Below are positions 31,629 through 42,730 of a stretch of DNA of 64,000 bases, piece by piece. Position 1 is the stretch's first letter. The number at the start of each line of letters is the position of its first letter. The notes beneath the pieces are model-generated. The model had not been told where the DNA came from. It saw nothing but the letters and a program-made list of their open reading frames with translations, and ran no database searches. The position numbers were made by a program, and so were the translations under genes. The stretch lies in the NCBI GenBank assembly GCA_022570795.1, contig JAKUDP010000001.1:868001-932000 (forward strand), read 5' to 3'. This DNA is from Sphaerulina vaccinii. Taxonomy: Eukaryota; Ascomycota; Dothideomycetes; Mycosphaerellales; Mycosphaerellaceae.

Positions 31629-31805
31629 AGTGGCAGATCGGCTTCGTCTTCGTCTACAAGAGCTCAGCTATTGTAGTTTATGACAGAACGATTCTCCAGA
31701 GAAGCTTCCTACTTTCATTTGATCGCCGTGACCCACCTGCGCGTATAGCTAATGGTATGCAAAACCATCGACAGCTGGCACGATGCAATATCATGTTGCC
31801 CAGAT

Positions 31806-32751
31806 TCACAGATCCGGCGATACATATCGCACTCTCAAGCCTCCCCACGACATCGCAGGGACTACGCTGTCACTCCGTTCCTCCTTGCTCGTGACCACGC
31901 TCTCGCCATTCACATTCTCCTTTTCTTCGTCTTCGTCATCGTCACTCATTCCAAGCTCCTGAGACTTCTGTGACTCTTGGAACTCCTGTGACTCCTGCGA
32001 ATCTGCCTTGACATCCCCCTCCTCACTGAACTGATAATCATCATCATACCGACTCATCTCTCCCGGCTCTGGCGTCCGACTCCTAGCCCTCCGCTCAGCA
32101 TACTCATCATCATCCAACATCTCCTCATCATCACTCTCCCCCATCGTCCCACACCTCAAAACCTCCTCATCTTGAGGTACGATCGGCACAAGCGCATGCT
32201 TCACCTTTCCCTCCCTCGGCGTAGCCCTATAATCGAAACTTTTCCTCAACCCCTGGCTTATGAGTTTCTGTGCAACCTCACAATGAACTTCCAACCGTCT
32301 AATCTCATTATTCGTCCATTGGACTTCATACTTGCCATCTTCAAGGTACTTCATAACTTCCGCGCGACTGAGAGCTCGAATTCCAGGTTCGCGGATGGAC
32401 TCTATCATATCGAGATCAATCTTTCGGCCGGAAAGGAATTTCGATTCTTCGGGAAAGGTCAGGCAGTAGGTAGATTCTGAAGAGGCGGTTTGGATGAGGT
32501 ACTCTAGCTGTGGGTCGAGGTTGAGTTTCAACTCCATGACGGCGCACCTAGAAGAACAGTAAGTGGGTAGATGGCGGAAGGAGAATATAGTGCTTGTCGA
32601 CTTACATCAGTGCGGAGTGAAGATCTTGGAGACGAGGTGGCGGGTTGGAGAAGAAGTCATCGCGCGTGATGAAGCCGGAGAGCCAAAGGCGGACGACATC
32701 GAGACCTTGGTCTTCTTCGTGGGTGGTGAGTTCGAGGTAGCTGCGAGCCAT
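31806..32751 (-). CDS. unknown acidic-tailed protein
   Basis: Two exons on the minus strand, 32751-32606 and 32547-31806, with a 58-nt intron (GTAAGT...CTTCTAG) that splits a Met codon; 295 residues. The first 160 residues look folded: MARSYLELTTHEEDQGLDVV, then LWLSGFITRDDFFSNPPPRL and helices through RRLEVHCEVAQKLISQGLRK. The remainder is acidic and disordered, with the repeat QESQEFQESQKSQE and a stretch DDDEDEEKEN before the end. I do not recognise the family. The acidic tail and lack of signal peptide suggest a nuclear or cytosolic role. Its 3' end lies 177 bp from the convergent phosphoesterase gene. Confidence 0.75.
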
Positions 32752-33060
32752 AGTTGCGTGTGCTGTGCGTCGTGGAGAGCTTGAATTAGTTGTTAACAGA
32801 TGGGATGATGGGCGGCGGGTTATGGTATGTTATGTTATGTTATGGTTCGAGTTGGAAGTGAAGCCGAAGGTGCGATGGACTTCTTGAAGCTGGTCTTCTG
32901 GCACGAGTTTGCAAAGACCTTTCGAATACTTTCTGAATGAAGAGATACTTACTGGAACAAGGTCTATCTGTTCCGTGATGCATCCAGACATGACCAATCT
33001 CTTCATGAGGCCAGCCTCTCGCTCTCGCGCATAGCACACTGTAGTGCATGCATGGGCTTA
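32752..33060. other. intergenic
   Basis: About 310 bp; a short TATGTTATGTTATG direct repeat at 32824-32842 is the only structure seen. Confidence 0.4.
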
Positions 33061-33381
33061 TCATGGCAATTCGCCCGTCTCGCGCATCTTGTCTACCATC
33101 TTACTGATTTCGCCCCTTCCATCCAATTCGTCCGTCTCAACCAAAGTTCCTGGAGGATCACTGCTCCGTCGATGTGACGGCGTCAGCAAACCTGCTGTCT
33201 GCAGTACACCCGAATCACTTCTCACTCGGTTGAGCACTTTGTTCTGCGGTATGACCGTTTCCAGTATCTCGTTGGCCAGATCGTCTGTACTCCTATTTTC
33301 CTCTTCCTTTCTAAGTAAACCTTCACGGAATGTCCTCATAGACTCACTCATATTGCTGCTCCCCGGTGTTGGCGACGATTC
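33061..33381 (-). other. open frame continuing after the SNF4 stop codon
   Basis: Directly after the SNF4 TAG (33384-33382), and in the same frame, 106 further codons stay open to 33061. The sequence (ESSPTPGSSNMSESMRTFRE, later LANEILETVIPQNKVLNR and LLTPSHRRSSDPPGTLVE) has the composition of real protein. It may be a readthrough extension, a separate tiny gene starting at the ATG 33351, or the remains of a longer ancestral C-terminus. No intron with good sites removes the stop in frame. Confidence 0.4.
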
Positions 33382-34828
33382 CTAGTCATCGCTGTCTCCG
33401 AGGGGGCTGTTGAGTGTGTAATCCAGTATGTCACTAAGTGACAATAGTCCCTTCAGCTGGTTCTGCTCATCAATAATGACAAGTCGATGCACACGGGACT
33501 TGCGGATCGTGTCGTATATCGTGTCCATGCGGTCACTAAGCGTGCACGTGTAGATGCCGGGAAAGTCGTCCGATCTCTTGTCCAGTGCTTGTCCCACAGT
33601 CAAGTTGAGATTCTCGTAGTCGCCGCCTTTGATCAATGTGATGACGTCCACTGACTCAAATACGTTGAGGACTGTTCCATCTTTGTCCAGAATCGGCACG
33701 CTCGATATGCTCTTCTTCACAAGCATCTGTATGCAGTCCATCACCGGCGTGTCCATCGTGGCCGTGGCCAGGTCTGTGTAGCTCCCCACTTTCAGCTCTC
33801 GTAGAGGCTTCCTCAACATCTGGGTCTCCTTGACGTTGACTGAGATGAACTTCAAGATGCGGTACTGTGTGACCACGCTAACCACCATTTCCTGTCCTGT
33901 TTCATCGTCCTTGTCGATCAGCGGTATACGGCGGGCACGGGACTCGAGCATTCGTCGGCAGGCTTCGTAGAGTGGTTGCAGCGGGTGTATCGAGACTGTC
34001 TCGATCGGGGTGACTCCAATGGCTCGTTCGATGTCGCGAAGGCTGCTGAGCTTGAATTTGTCGATTCGACCGAGCTCTTCCTGGTTCTGCCAGTAGTATT
34101 GGACGACATTGATGTAGTCAGAGACTGTGAGCAAGCCCGCGAAGGCAGACGTCTTGGAGTCCCATAGTGGCGCTGAGACGATAGCTGTAGCAATACATAT
34201 GTCAGTGGTCGCATTCTGTTTCAATGTATCTGGAGTGGTCTTCCATACCGCATTGTGTAAGAATGTTCAGACTCTTCTTGACCAGCAGACTCGTGTCAAA
34301 GACAATCAAGCGATAGCTGAGCGGCAGCACATCGTAGCTGGTGCGAACCTTGAGAAAGGCTCGAATCGCGCGCAGACCTTCAATCTGCTCGCGGTCTTGG
34401 GGATGCATTGGCTTGACCCGCGCAGTAGTCTCAGAGCTGCTCGCTGTGCCGGGTCGACTTCCGCGAACACTGCTGCTGTTGCTGCTGCTCACCGGCCGGA
34501 ACTGGGAAACGCGAAGCAGATCGCTCGGAGCTACGAAGGGCAGATGTGAAGAGGCGCCTGCAGCTGAAGCGTGGCCAGCAGGGTTATGCTCGGTGGTATT
34601 ACTCGCATCCGCATGCTGGACATCGGTTGGCGGACTGGGACTGACGACCTGCGGACCAAGTTTGTTCGTATCGTCCTCGTGACCAACTGCGACTTCAGGC
34701 TGGATCTCAGCCGGTGCTATGACATGGTTGGAGGGTCCGTGTCCTTCTTCTTCGTGGGGCTGCTGTTCGTTTCCGTCGTCCGTCAATGCGGAGTCCAAGA
34801 CGTGTTCATCCTCCATCAGAACGGTCAC
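33382..34828 (-). CDS. SNF4: AMPK/SNF1 gamma subunit SNF4
   Basis: Two exons on the minus strand, 34828-34249 and 34184-33382, with a 64-nt intron (GTATGG...CTACAG) joining LNILTQC to AIVSAPLWDS; 460 residues. Residues about 140-460 carry four CBS motifs forming two Bateman modules that bind AMP/ADP/ATP: AFLKVRTSYDVLPLSYRLIV, FAGLLTVSDYINVVQYYW, RRIPLIDKD, SVPILDKDGTVLNVFESVDV and HRLVIIDEQNQLKGLLSLSD. The protein regulates the Snf1 kinase in carbon and energy signalling. The N-terminal 140 residues are acidic, Ser-rich and disordered, longer than in yeast Snf4. Met5 (34816) is an alternative start. The frame reopens after the TAG stop (see the entry at 33061). Confidence 0.92.
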
Positions 34829-35231
34829 AAAGCGCTGGGAAGCGGCGCATTGAAGTGGTGTTGTGAGTGAGTGAGAGTGACAGCGGGAAATGCTCCGAAC
34901 AGATGTGAAGACAGCGATTGTCGTTTATGAACCCCAATCGTCTCCACAAGCGGTTACTCCCTGCCAATCTGGAGTAGTCACCGCACGTGCTCAGTTTCTA
35001 GAGATAGCAAACAAAGGCGATGAAGCATATGAGGATGCCATTTTTAGCTATGCTATTACATACACTGCGCGCTGGAGCATTCATGCGCCGTGATACTCCT
35101 TGTAGACTGACTGGTTCATCTCCTCCTCGCCTTCATGACACCCGCTTCCCTGCCCGCTTTCGTTTCCAGCCCTTCGTTATCGTATGTGCAGCATTGTCCC
35201 AAGAAACTCGTTCCCACCATCATATAAGTCG
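34829..35231. other. intergenic between SNF4 and the PP2C gene
   Basis: About 400 bp, SNF4 promoter plus PP2C 3' region; nothing else seen. Confidence 0.45.
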
Positions 35232-37231
35232 TTACCTCTGTTGACTGCCGTAGTTCTGTGCTTGGGAATCATTTCCAAACTGTCCAGACAGCCGATCACC
35301 AGCCTGAACTTGATGTTCTGCCATAGCGTTGGCCATATTTGCACCATTGGCTGGGTTCTCGGTGGCCGGAGTTGGAGGTCCATCATGCATGAATGGAGGC
35401 TTGCTGTCCTTCCGTGCATGCTCGAGGGCGGCTGGATTGAGTTCAGGTCCTCCTTCTTGGTTCTGCTCAACTTCGGCCATCATCTCACTGGTGGTCGGCT
35501 TAATGACTGCTAGTGGGTCACCACCGAGCTCGATGAACTTCTTGCTTTCGCTCACTATGGCGTCGGCTTCCGTCACATCGCCTTTGCTGGACGGGTCACC
35601 TTCGACACCAATATCGCTCTTTTGTTGCGTGGCTTGAAGCTTGCTGTTATCGAAGCGGACAACCATGCACGACAGGTTATCTGTCGAGAAACGGGCCAGG
35701 GCGTGGTCAACAAGCGCTTTCGAAGCGGACTGAGGATCTTGGACGTTGCGAACAAGGTCCACGGCCTCTTGGTCGGAGCAGACATCCCAAAGCTATCATC
35801 GTTAGCAAATGTCTTGACAATGGAGCAGAATGTACTACTTACGCCATCACATGCGAGAATCAAGAACTCGTCCATCTCGGGCTGAATCACTGTCTCCGTT
35901 GTGTATGGGTGTCCAGTGACGAGATCCTTCATATATGCATCTCCCAGGGCACGCGTGACGGCAAGCACTCCATTCACGCGGTTGTTCAGGATGAGACCAC
36001 CGGCACCCGCAATACGCTTGCCTTCGTTCTCATCGCTTCCTTTGTGGTCGTAAGAGAGTCGAAGCGCCTTGCCATTGCGGCACAGTACGATACGAGCATC
36101 GCCGACGTTCGCAGTATACAGGACTCTCTGACGTGATGCTACGACTGTTAGCTTTCTTTCATGCTATGCGTCTGTTGACTGTGGCAACTCACCCTGTTGT
36201 ACTGCACGCTCTACATTCTGCGACTCCGCAGCCGCTGGGGCCAGAGCAGTGGATCCTGTCGCTGACTGCGAGTTGGGTATGCGGTCCTCCCATCGCAGCA
36301 CTGCGAGCACAGCCGTGCAACCGCTGTTTTTGAGGGGAAGCTTCTCCAACTGCTGGTCGACTGTCGTGAAGGTCATGTCGAGAAGTTCGGGAATCGCCGT
36401 GTTGGGATTCTTGCGTATGATCTCTTCCAGCAACAGATGCACCTTTTTCCCGCACCATTCGGCTGCAAATGTGCCTGCGTGCCCGTCGAAGATCGCAAAG
36501 TATCCGTTGTCCGTCTCCACAACATCTTTATTGCTGTTTTGAGTGCTGTCTGATACCGCAGAGTCTCGCGACTGCGATTGGGACAGGCGCTTAGACGACC
36601 CTCCGTCTGAGCCCAATGCTGGAGCCGGAGTGCTCAGAAAGTTGTACAAGTAAGCATGTGTATCTTCCATAGTACGTCTGCACTTCTTGTTCTTGTCCTC
36701 GGTCACGCCGACGCGGAACGTAGATCGTGGGCCAGGCACTGACTCTCCAGCAGAGTTGTTCAGCGACCCTGCTGGCACGCTCAGTGCTGGATCTGTACGG
36801 CCGAGCTTCTGCATTGGAGTCTGGTGTGAGGACGACTTGTTGTCTGGCGAGCCACTCAGTGCTTGCTTTGCGCGACTGAAGAGTTCGCCGGCGCGACCAA
36901 CACCGCTGCTGCGGCGTTTCGTGTTGCCCTGGTCCTGCGACTCCTTGCGTGTCGGACTGCGCATCTCATTGCTGACGCCATCTTGGCTTTCCTCCTGAAT
37001 GGAGTTGTTCTGGGTGCTGTTGTTCATGTTGGGGCTCCTCGGCGAATCGTTGCCGCCGTCGGTGGTCTGTCCGACGTTGTTGTTGGCAGCATTGGTATCA
37101 AGCTGTTCCCGGCTGCCGGTGTTGTCCTTAGATCCGAACATCCTGCCTAACAGTCCTCCTTGACCAGAAAGGCTGCGCCGTTTACTGCCAGCCACGTTGT
37201 CCGTGGTCTGCGTATTGGTGCTACCACTCAT
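35232..37231 (-). CDS. PP2C-family Ser/Thr phosphatase (Ptc1-like)
   Basis: Three exons on the minus strand, 37231-36193, 36138-35843 and 35792-35232, with introns of 54 and 50 nt (GTGAGT...GTAG; GTAAGT...GATAG); 631 residues. After a disordered Ser/Asn/Gln-rich head of about 180 residues come the PP2C motifs: RRTMEDTH, YFAIFDGHAG (about 248), SGCTAVLAVL, TANVGDARIVL, NGVLAVTRALGD and LACDGLWDV. The Asp residues that hold the two Mg/Mn ions are all present. A loop insert (about 205-235) separates the first two motifs. Ptc1-type enzymes switch off MAP-kinase (HOG) signalling; the exact paralogue is not certain. The tail after the catalytic domain is acidic and Gln/Asn-rich. Confidence 0.9.
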
Positions 37232-38310
37232 GTAGTTGAGATCCTCGATCGGTCAGGCGCTGTCACAATTGACGTGCAGGAGGATGGAGTGGAGGGGGAG
37301 CGGGGCTGATCCGAGCGCCTCGAGAGAGTCAGGTTGAGACAGCAGCGATAGGACGCGTTTTTCGGGACAGTATTTCACTGTGCAATAACAGCACGGTATG
37401 GACAATCTAGGTGAGATGGTGTAGATGATGTTTCAGGCCAGATGGTTCTCGTACTGTATGGCAATGCTGTCAGCGGTACTTCTTTGGACGAGCCAGTGTG
37501 GCAGAAGTGTAGCTTACCAATGTCGTCGACTGAACAAAGCAACACAGTTGTCCTGCTGCTGCAAACAAAAACGATGTCCCGGCTTTGGAATCTCTATTGC
37601 TAGCAACTTGAGATGTTGGAAGGAGCCAAGGAGAGGTGCAGTTGAATTGACCCTCTCGAGCTGTGGTGGCTTTGGTGAGCAATGAGGAGCAGCAACTGTT
37701 ATGACGCTGGTAGCCTTCACCCTTGCCTTGGTCCGACCAAAGCGATCTCGGGCTCACTGACTCCCAAACTCCGCGACGGACGCCTGTTCACGCGACGTGG
37801 TATCAACGACAGGAGATGGAAGACTCGAACTCAGGACAAGACGAATGGTTTGACTCCTGCTCAGCTATATAAAAAGCAGCGTGATAACATCCATGTCAAG
37901 ACCTTGACCTCATGTTCGCTTGAGTCGAGCTTGTCAGGGTGCATCTCCACTTCGAGATGCATCTCCAAAGAAGTTATGCAAACACAAAGAAGCTTTCCAC
38001 TTCCATCACGAGACCACTACAACGTTTGATAAAGACTCAAGGCTGCGTATGGAGTTTGTGGCGAAGTGAACTGTTCGACGGCCAAGCCAGCTCTGCCTCT
38101 TTTGCCAATCTTATCGATATAACATTCGATACAAGCTGTAGTCAGATACCAAGGCATAGTAAGTGCCGGAGTAAAGGCGAATCGCACTATCCGCTGACCG
38201 AGCACTATCACGACGAGGCGAAGTGCTACGAACGCAGGCTTCGAACAGTCTGGCATATTGGAGAGTTTCATAGAGTGGTATCGCAGAGCTCATATAATTC
38301 ATGCATGTCG
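37232..38310. other. intergenic, with an orphan TATA element and a small hairpin
   Basis: 1.08 kb between the PP2C start and the VPS2 end. A strong TATA element (TATATAAAAA, 37865-37874) has no convincing plus-strand gene after it. A 7-bp inverted repeat GCATCTC/GAGATGC (37941-37960, 6-nt loop) follows. This could be a promoter for a non-coding RNA, or chance. Confidence 0.4.
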
Positions 38311-39131
38311 TCATCTTCGTAAGCTGTCGAGTCGTGCCTGAAGGTCATCATCACCAGGATCACCTCCTCCAATGGCTTCTGCGACTCTGCCCTCAGCCAC
38401 AGCATTCTTCTGTAGGCCTGTGGGTGTCTCGCCAAGCTGGAATCACACGTTAGCTGATTCACTGTGGTCTTCAGCGAGCTGATGCATACCTGCTGGCCAA
38501 GATCAACTCCAAGTTCATCTAGTACCTGGCCAACCACTTCTTCACTCTCTTCTTCGTCCTCGAGGCCTGTCACATCGTCGATAGCATCATCCATCATTTC
38601 CTGCCGTTGATCCATGATATCGTTTTCTTTCTCGAATTCCATTGCTATCCGCTGGAGTGCTGGGAGGTTCATTTGCCGGTTCATGCTGCCTAGTAGTTGC
38701 GTAGCACCTTTCATGCTCTGCATCATCTGCTCGTTGCTCCGGACAGTCTGCGAGTAGTCAGCTTCAGTCGTGAACAGCATATCATATTGTATACCTGTAT
38801 CCGCAGCGATATGGCCTGTAGCTGTGTTCGCATCTGATAGAACTTCTGAATGTATCTCCTCGTTCGTACAAGATCCTTTGCTTGCACCTTCACTGCGCCC
38901 ATCTGTCCATTCTTCGCATTCTTCTTGATCTCTTGCACCAGCTTCTTTTCCTGGTTCTCGAGCTTAGTACGTTCGCGATCGAGTTCTCGTTGGGTCTTCT
39001 CAAGTGCTCTTTGGTGCTTTCGCAGGCGCTCTGCTGGCGTCATGCGCTTGCCAAAGGCCCATTCGATGATCTAAAGAGTAAGATTCAGCAATGTTATGGT
39101 AGACTAGTCAGCCATATATACTGACATTCAT
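38311..39131 (-). CDS. VPS2: ESCRT-III subunit VPS2/DID4 (CHMP2)
   Basis: Four exons on the minus strand: 39131-39126 (only the codons Met-Asn), 39070-38795, 38747-38490 and 38436-38311; introns of 55, 47 and 53 nt; 221 residues. The tiny first exon joins to IIEWAFGKRMTPAERLRKHQ, the amphipathic N-terminus typical of CHMP2. The basic helical core, acidic autoinhibitory segment (GLEDEEESEEVVGQVLDELG) and C-terminal MIM1 motif DDLQARLDSLRR, which binds the Vps4 MIT domain, are all there. It works with Vps24, Snf7 and Vps20 in membrane scission at endosomes. Confidence 0.93.
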
Positions 39132-39457
39132 CTCTGCTATCTATCGCTGCATGTGCAGCTAGCTGGCCCGCCTCGGTGGCTCGATCAGTAGCAAGGACTA
39201 TGATGTTTGCGACTACAAGTCAGATCGTCTATGCTCGAGCTCCTATAAGTCTGAAGTGGTTGCCTGAAGAAGAACTTGTTGCTGTGTTGATGTTGATGCC
39301 TCTCGCTATCTTCACGTGCACCAAGCCGCCGAGCACGGGACGGGAGATTGAACCGATCGATGTCATGGAGGCGAGACAAACTTGCAACTTCGACAATCTC
39401 ACAACAACAATTGATGACCGGACTTCGCAATGACCTAAGGAATGCGCAACACTCACA
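39132..39457. other. divergent promoter region, VPS2 / FZO1
   Basis: 326 bp between genes transcribed away from each other; no further element recognised. Confidence 0.5.
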
Positions 39458-42274
39458 ATGAGTTCGAATAACCCCTTTGGAGATGGAGGCGCTGGGTCGT
39501 CGAGCAGCAGAGGTGGCGGCGGGCGACCTGGTGGACGACCTCAGTACATGACTGTCGGGAGTGGATCCACGTCCGAGGCGGCATCGAGACTACAGGCGCT
39601 GCTGGACGAGGATTCTGGCTACGGAGGAAGCATTACGGGCGACGAGACGATGGAGAATGCATGGCATCCAGGGCCTACGGTCGATCGATACACACCTGCG
39701 CATACGCCGGTGCGGCCTGGAGAGAGCAATGCAGATTCGGAGAACGAGAACCGCGCGCTGGCGGCGCATGTGCATCAAATGTTCTATAACAAGAACCGCA
39801 CGGCGCTGGGGAGGGCGATCAACCAGACGGTGGAGACTTTGAAGAAGTTGCAGGAGATGAACACGAAATGGCCGGCGCATTATCCTACAGTGCAACGACC
39901 TCCAACGCCCCCACCTGCGAGACCTGCGCCGCGTCCTGGTCTTGCACATACACAAACCACATTCGATCTGGACAGCATAGATACCGCGCCTGCGAGACCA
40001 CAGCTACCAAGGCGAGCGGGCACTACGCTGGGGAAGAAACCTGAGTCGAGCGTAGATGCAGAGAGGCGCGGGTCTGCTCCTACCACGGAGCCACGACTGG
40101 TCACTCAGCAGCTGGCCCAGGACTTCTCCGTACTGAAGATCGAACTGAAGATGGAGGGTCTGGCACAATCAGATATTGTTCATTCTCTAGAAAAGCAGTC
40201 AGTGGCGGCACTATTGGACAATCAGATCAACAAGAGCGTACGACATCTATTTGCGCTACGGGAACGAATTGAGGATACGTCGAGCAAAGTTCTGATTACT
40301 GGAGACCTCAATGCAGGAAAGTCGACATTTTGCAATGCTCTACTGCGCCGCAAGGTGCTGCCAGAAGATCAACAGCCATGCACAGCCATCTTCTGCGAAG
40401 TGCTCGATTGCAGAGAGAATGGTAACCTGGAGGAAGTTCATGCGATACCTCATGGAACAGTGTATGACCGCAACGATGAAAGCACATACCACGTCTATCA
40501 ACTAAAACAGCTCGAGGACATCGTGGTTGACAGCGATCGCTATCAGATGTGCAAAATCTACATCAGAGATGCACGGTCTGTTGATCAATCACTCCTGAAC
40601 AACGGAGTAGTGGATATCGCACTTATTGATGCGCCTGGATTAAACAATGACTCCTTGAAGACCACAGCAGTATTCGCGCGCCAGGAAGAGATCGATGTTG
40701 TAGTATTCGTGGTCTCTGCAGCGAATCACTTCACATTATCAGCGAAGGAGTTCATATTCAACGCTGCGCGAGAAAAGGCTTATATGTTCATGGTTGTCAA
40801 TGGCTATGATCAAATCCGTGACAAGAAGCGCTGCCAGGAGATGATCCTCAAGCAGGTAGCGCATCTCAGTCCAGCTACGTTCAAGGAGTCGTCTGAGCTT
40901 GTTCACTTCGTGTCAAGCAATGCGATTCCAGTTGGTCCAGCTCCTGGGGGACCTCCCGGTGGTGGTGGTGGTGGCTCGTCAGGAGGCTCATACTTCGACG
41001 ATAGCCACAACAGCCCGGACAACGACGGCGAGGATGATGGCGAAAACAAGGGCAAGCATGGCGAGCCTGGCTCTCCTCCGGATAAGAAAAAGGGCAAAGG
41101 CAAGGAGAAGGAGGCATTGGAAGACTTCAGTGAGCTCGAAGCCTCCCTGCGTCGATTCGTGCTAGAGAAGCGCGCGCGGTCTAAGCTCGCGCCTGCGAAG
41201 ACATATCTGATGAATGTCCTGGGTGATCTGGAACAACTCGCAGATGCGAACAGAAAAGTGGCACAGAATGAGCTCGATCGTGTTACGGAAGAGCTTCGTA
41301 AACTGGAACCAGAATATGAAGGCGCGAAGAAGTCTCGTTCAGAAGCGGACGAGCATGTGGCGAGCAACATCGAGGAGACGACCAATGATGTCTACAGTCG
41401 CACGAGGAGTACACTTACCGATTCCATCAACAAGGTTGCAGAAAGCGATCTGGGCGTGGAATACCCTGGTGTTCTCGGCGCATACGGCTATGCCGAAGAT
41501 CTGAAGACAGCAATGCTTCAGCAGATCACTGAGACTGTACGCTCGTGTGAAGAACGTGCTCGCAACAAGACAGTCAGCGGCGTCAGCACCATCAAACAGT
41601 TGGGCATTCTCCACCTCGGCGACAACTACGTGGATCTACAGTTCCGATCGGAGAAGATGTTCAAGAGCAGAAGAGATGCCCTTGCAAGGCAAGTAGACTT
41701 CGAGCCTGAGCTCTGGGATTTCTTCGACCTCGCCAGCATCTGGGAACGACAAGAAAAGGTCGCCGGTACAAGCATGGCAGTCACAGTCGCTGGTGTAGTC
41801 GGCACTCGCATGATCGGCGGCTTTGGTTGGGTCGACGGCGCTCTCACAGCAACGAAGATTGTCGGCGCAAACAACCTCAGACGAGCAGTCATCCCTGGCG
41901 TGATTCTGGCTTTCGCACTTGGCGTCTCATACGCCGTCTCCCAGATCCCACATTCGCTGCCACGACGCCTCAGCACAAAACTCGCGGCACAACTAGCAGC
42001 ACTCGACTACACACATTCGAACTCCTTACGCATCAGCTCAGAAGTCCGTCGAGCATTGAAATTCCCAGCAGATAAACTCCGCGAAGGTCTACAACGCAAC
42101 ATGGAACAACTTCAAGAAAAGAAGAAAGAAACAGACAAGATTCGAACAGAGAATGAAGTCGCTAGAAAGTACTTTGGCAACTTAGTACGCGAGAGCAATG
42201 ATATCAAGAGTAGAGTTGACAGAGTCGATCTGGAAGGTCCTGCTCCTGGTATTGCTGCTGCTTATGACATGTAA
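39458..42274 (+). CDS. FZO1: mitofusin FZO1, mitochondrial outer-membrane fusion GTPase
   Basis: 938 residues, one exon. A disordered Gly/Pro-rich head leads into the dynamin-type GTPase: G1 GDLNAGKST (about 283-291), G2 Thr in QPCTAIF, G3 DAPGLNND (about 390) and G4-like VVNGYDQI. A Gly/Asp/Lys low-complexity linker (about 492-555; GGPPGGGGGGSSGG, then an acidic and a KKKGKGKEK segment) separates the GTPase from the helical bundle. Two hydrophobic segments near 770-830 (MAVTVAGVVGTRMIGGFGW; VIPGVILAFALGVSYAV) form the outer-membrane hairpin, followed by the HR2 coiled coil. It tethers and fuses mitochondria. Confidence 0.94.
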   Translation: MSSNNPFGDGGAGSSSSRGGGGRPGGRPQYMTVGSGSTSEAASRLQALLDEDSGYGGSITGDETMENAWHPGPTVDRYTPAHTPVRPGESNADSENENRALAAHVHQMFYNKNRTALGRAINQTVETLKKLQEMNTKWPAHYPTVQRPPTPPPARPAPRPGLAHTQTTFDLDSIDTAPARPQLPRRAGTTLGKKPESSVDAERRGSAPTTEPRLVTQQLAQDFSVLKIELKMEGLAQSDIVHSLEKQSVAALLDNQINKSVRHLFALRERIEDTSSKVLITGDLNAGKSTFCNALLRRKVLPEDQQPCTAIFCEVLDCRENGNLEEVHAIPHGTVYDRNDESTYHVYQLKQLEDIVVDSDRYQMCKIYIRDARSVDQSLLNNGVVDIALIDAPGLNNDSLKTTAVFARQEEIDVVVFVVSAANHFTLSAKEFIFNAAREKAYMFMVVNGYDQIRDKKRCQEMILKQVAHLSPATFKESSELVHFVSSNAIPVGPAPGGPPGGGGGGSSGGSYFDDSHNSPDNDGEDDGENKGKHGEPGSPPDKKKGKGKEKEALEDFSELEASLRRFVLEKRARSKLAPAKTYLMNVLGDLEQLADANRKVAQNELDRVTEELRKLEPEYEGAKKSRSEADEHVASNIEETTNDVYSRTRSTLTDSINKVAESDLGVEYPGVLGAYGYAEDLKTAMLQQITETVRSCEERARNKTVSGVSTIKQLGILHLGDNYVDLQFRSEKMFKSRRDALARQVDFEPELWDFFDLASIWERQEKVAGTSMAVTVAGVVGTRMIGGFGWVDGALTATKIVGANNLRRAVIPGVILAFALGVSYAVSQIPHSLPRRLSTKLAAQLAALDYTHSNSLRISSEVRRALKFPADKLREGLQRNMEQLQEKKKETDKIRTENEVARKYFGNLVRESNDIKSRVDRVDLEGPAPGIAAAYDM

Positions 42275-42730
42275 TTGCATGATGATCGATCGATCGATAC
42301 CACCCATTTCGACTTCTTCCTGGGTTTTTGAGCGAAGGGCATCAGAATGGCGTTCACAGGGTGAAGAGGCAAGATATTCCCCCTACCAAAAGATTAGCAG
42401 CACCTAGTTGGTTCATGTAGATACCTTAGTACTCTTCTCAGAAGGTTGATCAGATCAAGATGCTTCGTTCCTGGTACTGACGAGCACATTCTACAGCAGC
42501 AAAAGGCAGACGTTACTAACGCGACTACTCCAGGAAGAGAGTTGTGGGAAGCGTACTCAACAGTTTCAAAGGTCTTTCATTACGTTTACTAGCCTTTTGA
42601 TTTCTGCTCTATCAATGCCACAGAAGGTATCTCCCACTCCCCAGTGCTGAACCGGAAAGCTAGCACTGTTCGCGCTACTACGCTCAAAACCAAAGAAGAA
42701 CAAACCCTAGCGCCGCTTCATCTATGCAAC
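42275..42730. other. intergenic between convergent FZO1 and ERG5
   Basis: 456 bp of 3' flanks; a GATCGATCGATCGATAC run at 42284-42300 is the only visible repeat. Confidence 0.45.

Noticed and set aside
37815..37850. Box B-like GAGTTCGAGTC on the minus strand, possible tRNA
   Set aside because: T-stem pairing is poor and no box A or acceptor stem was found; it lies in a short ORF.
41026..41385. Long antisense frame within FZO1
   Set aside because: It mirrors the Gly/Asp/Lys low-complexity codons of FZO1; no independent features.
42284..42300. GATCGATCGATCGATAC run as a possible satellite or CRISPR-like repeat
   Set aside because: Only about four GATC units without spacers; simple sequence.
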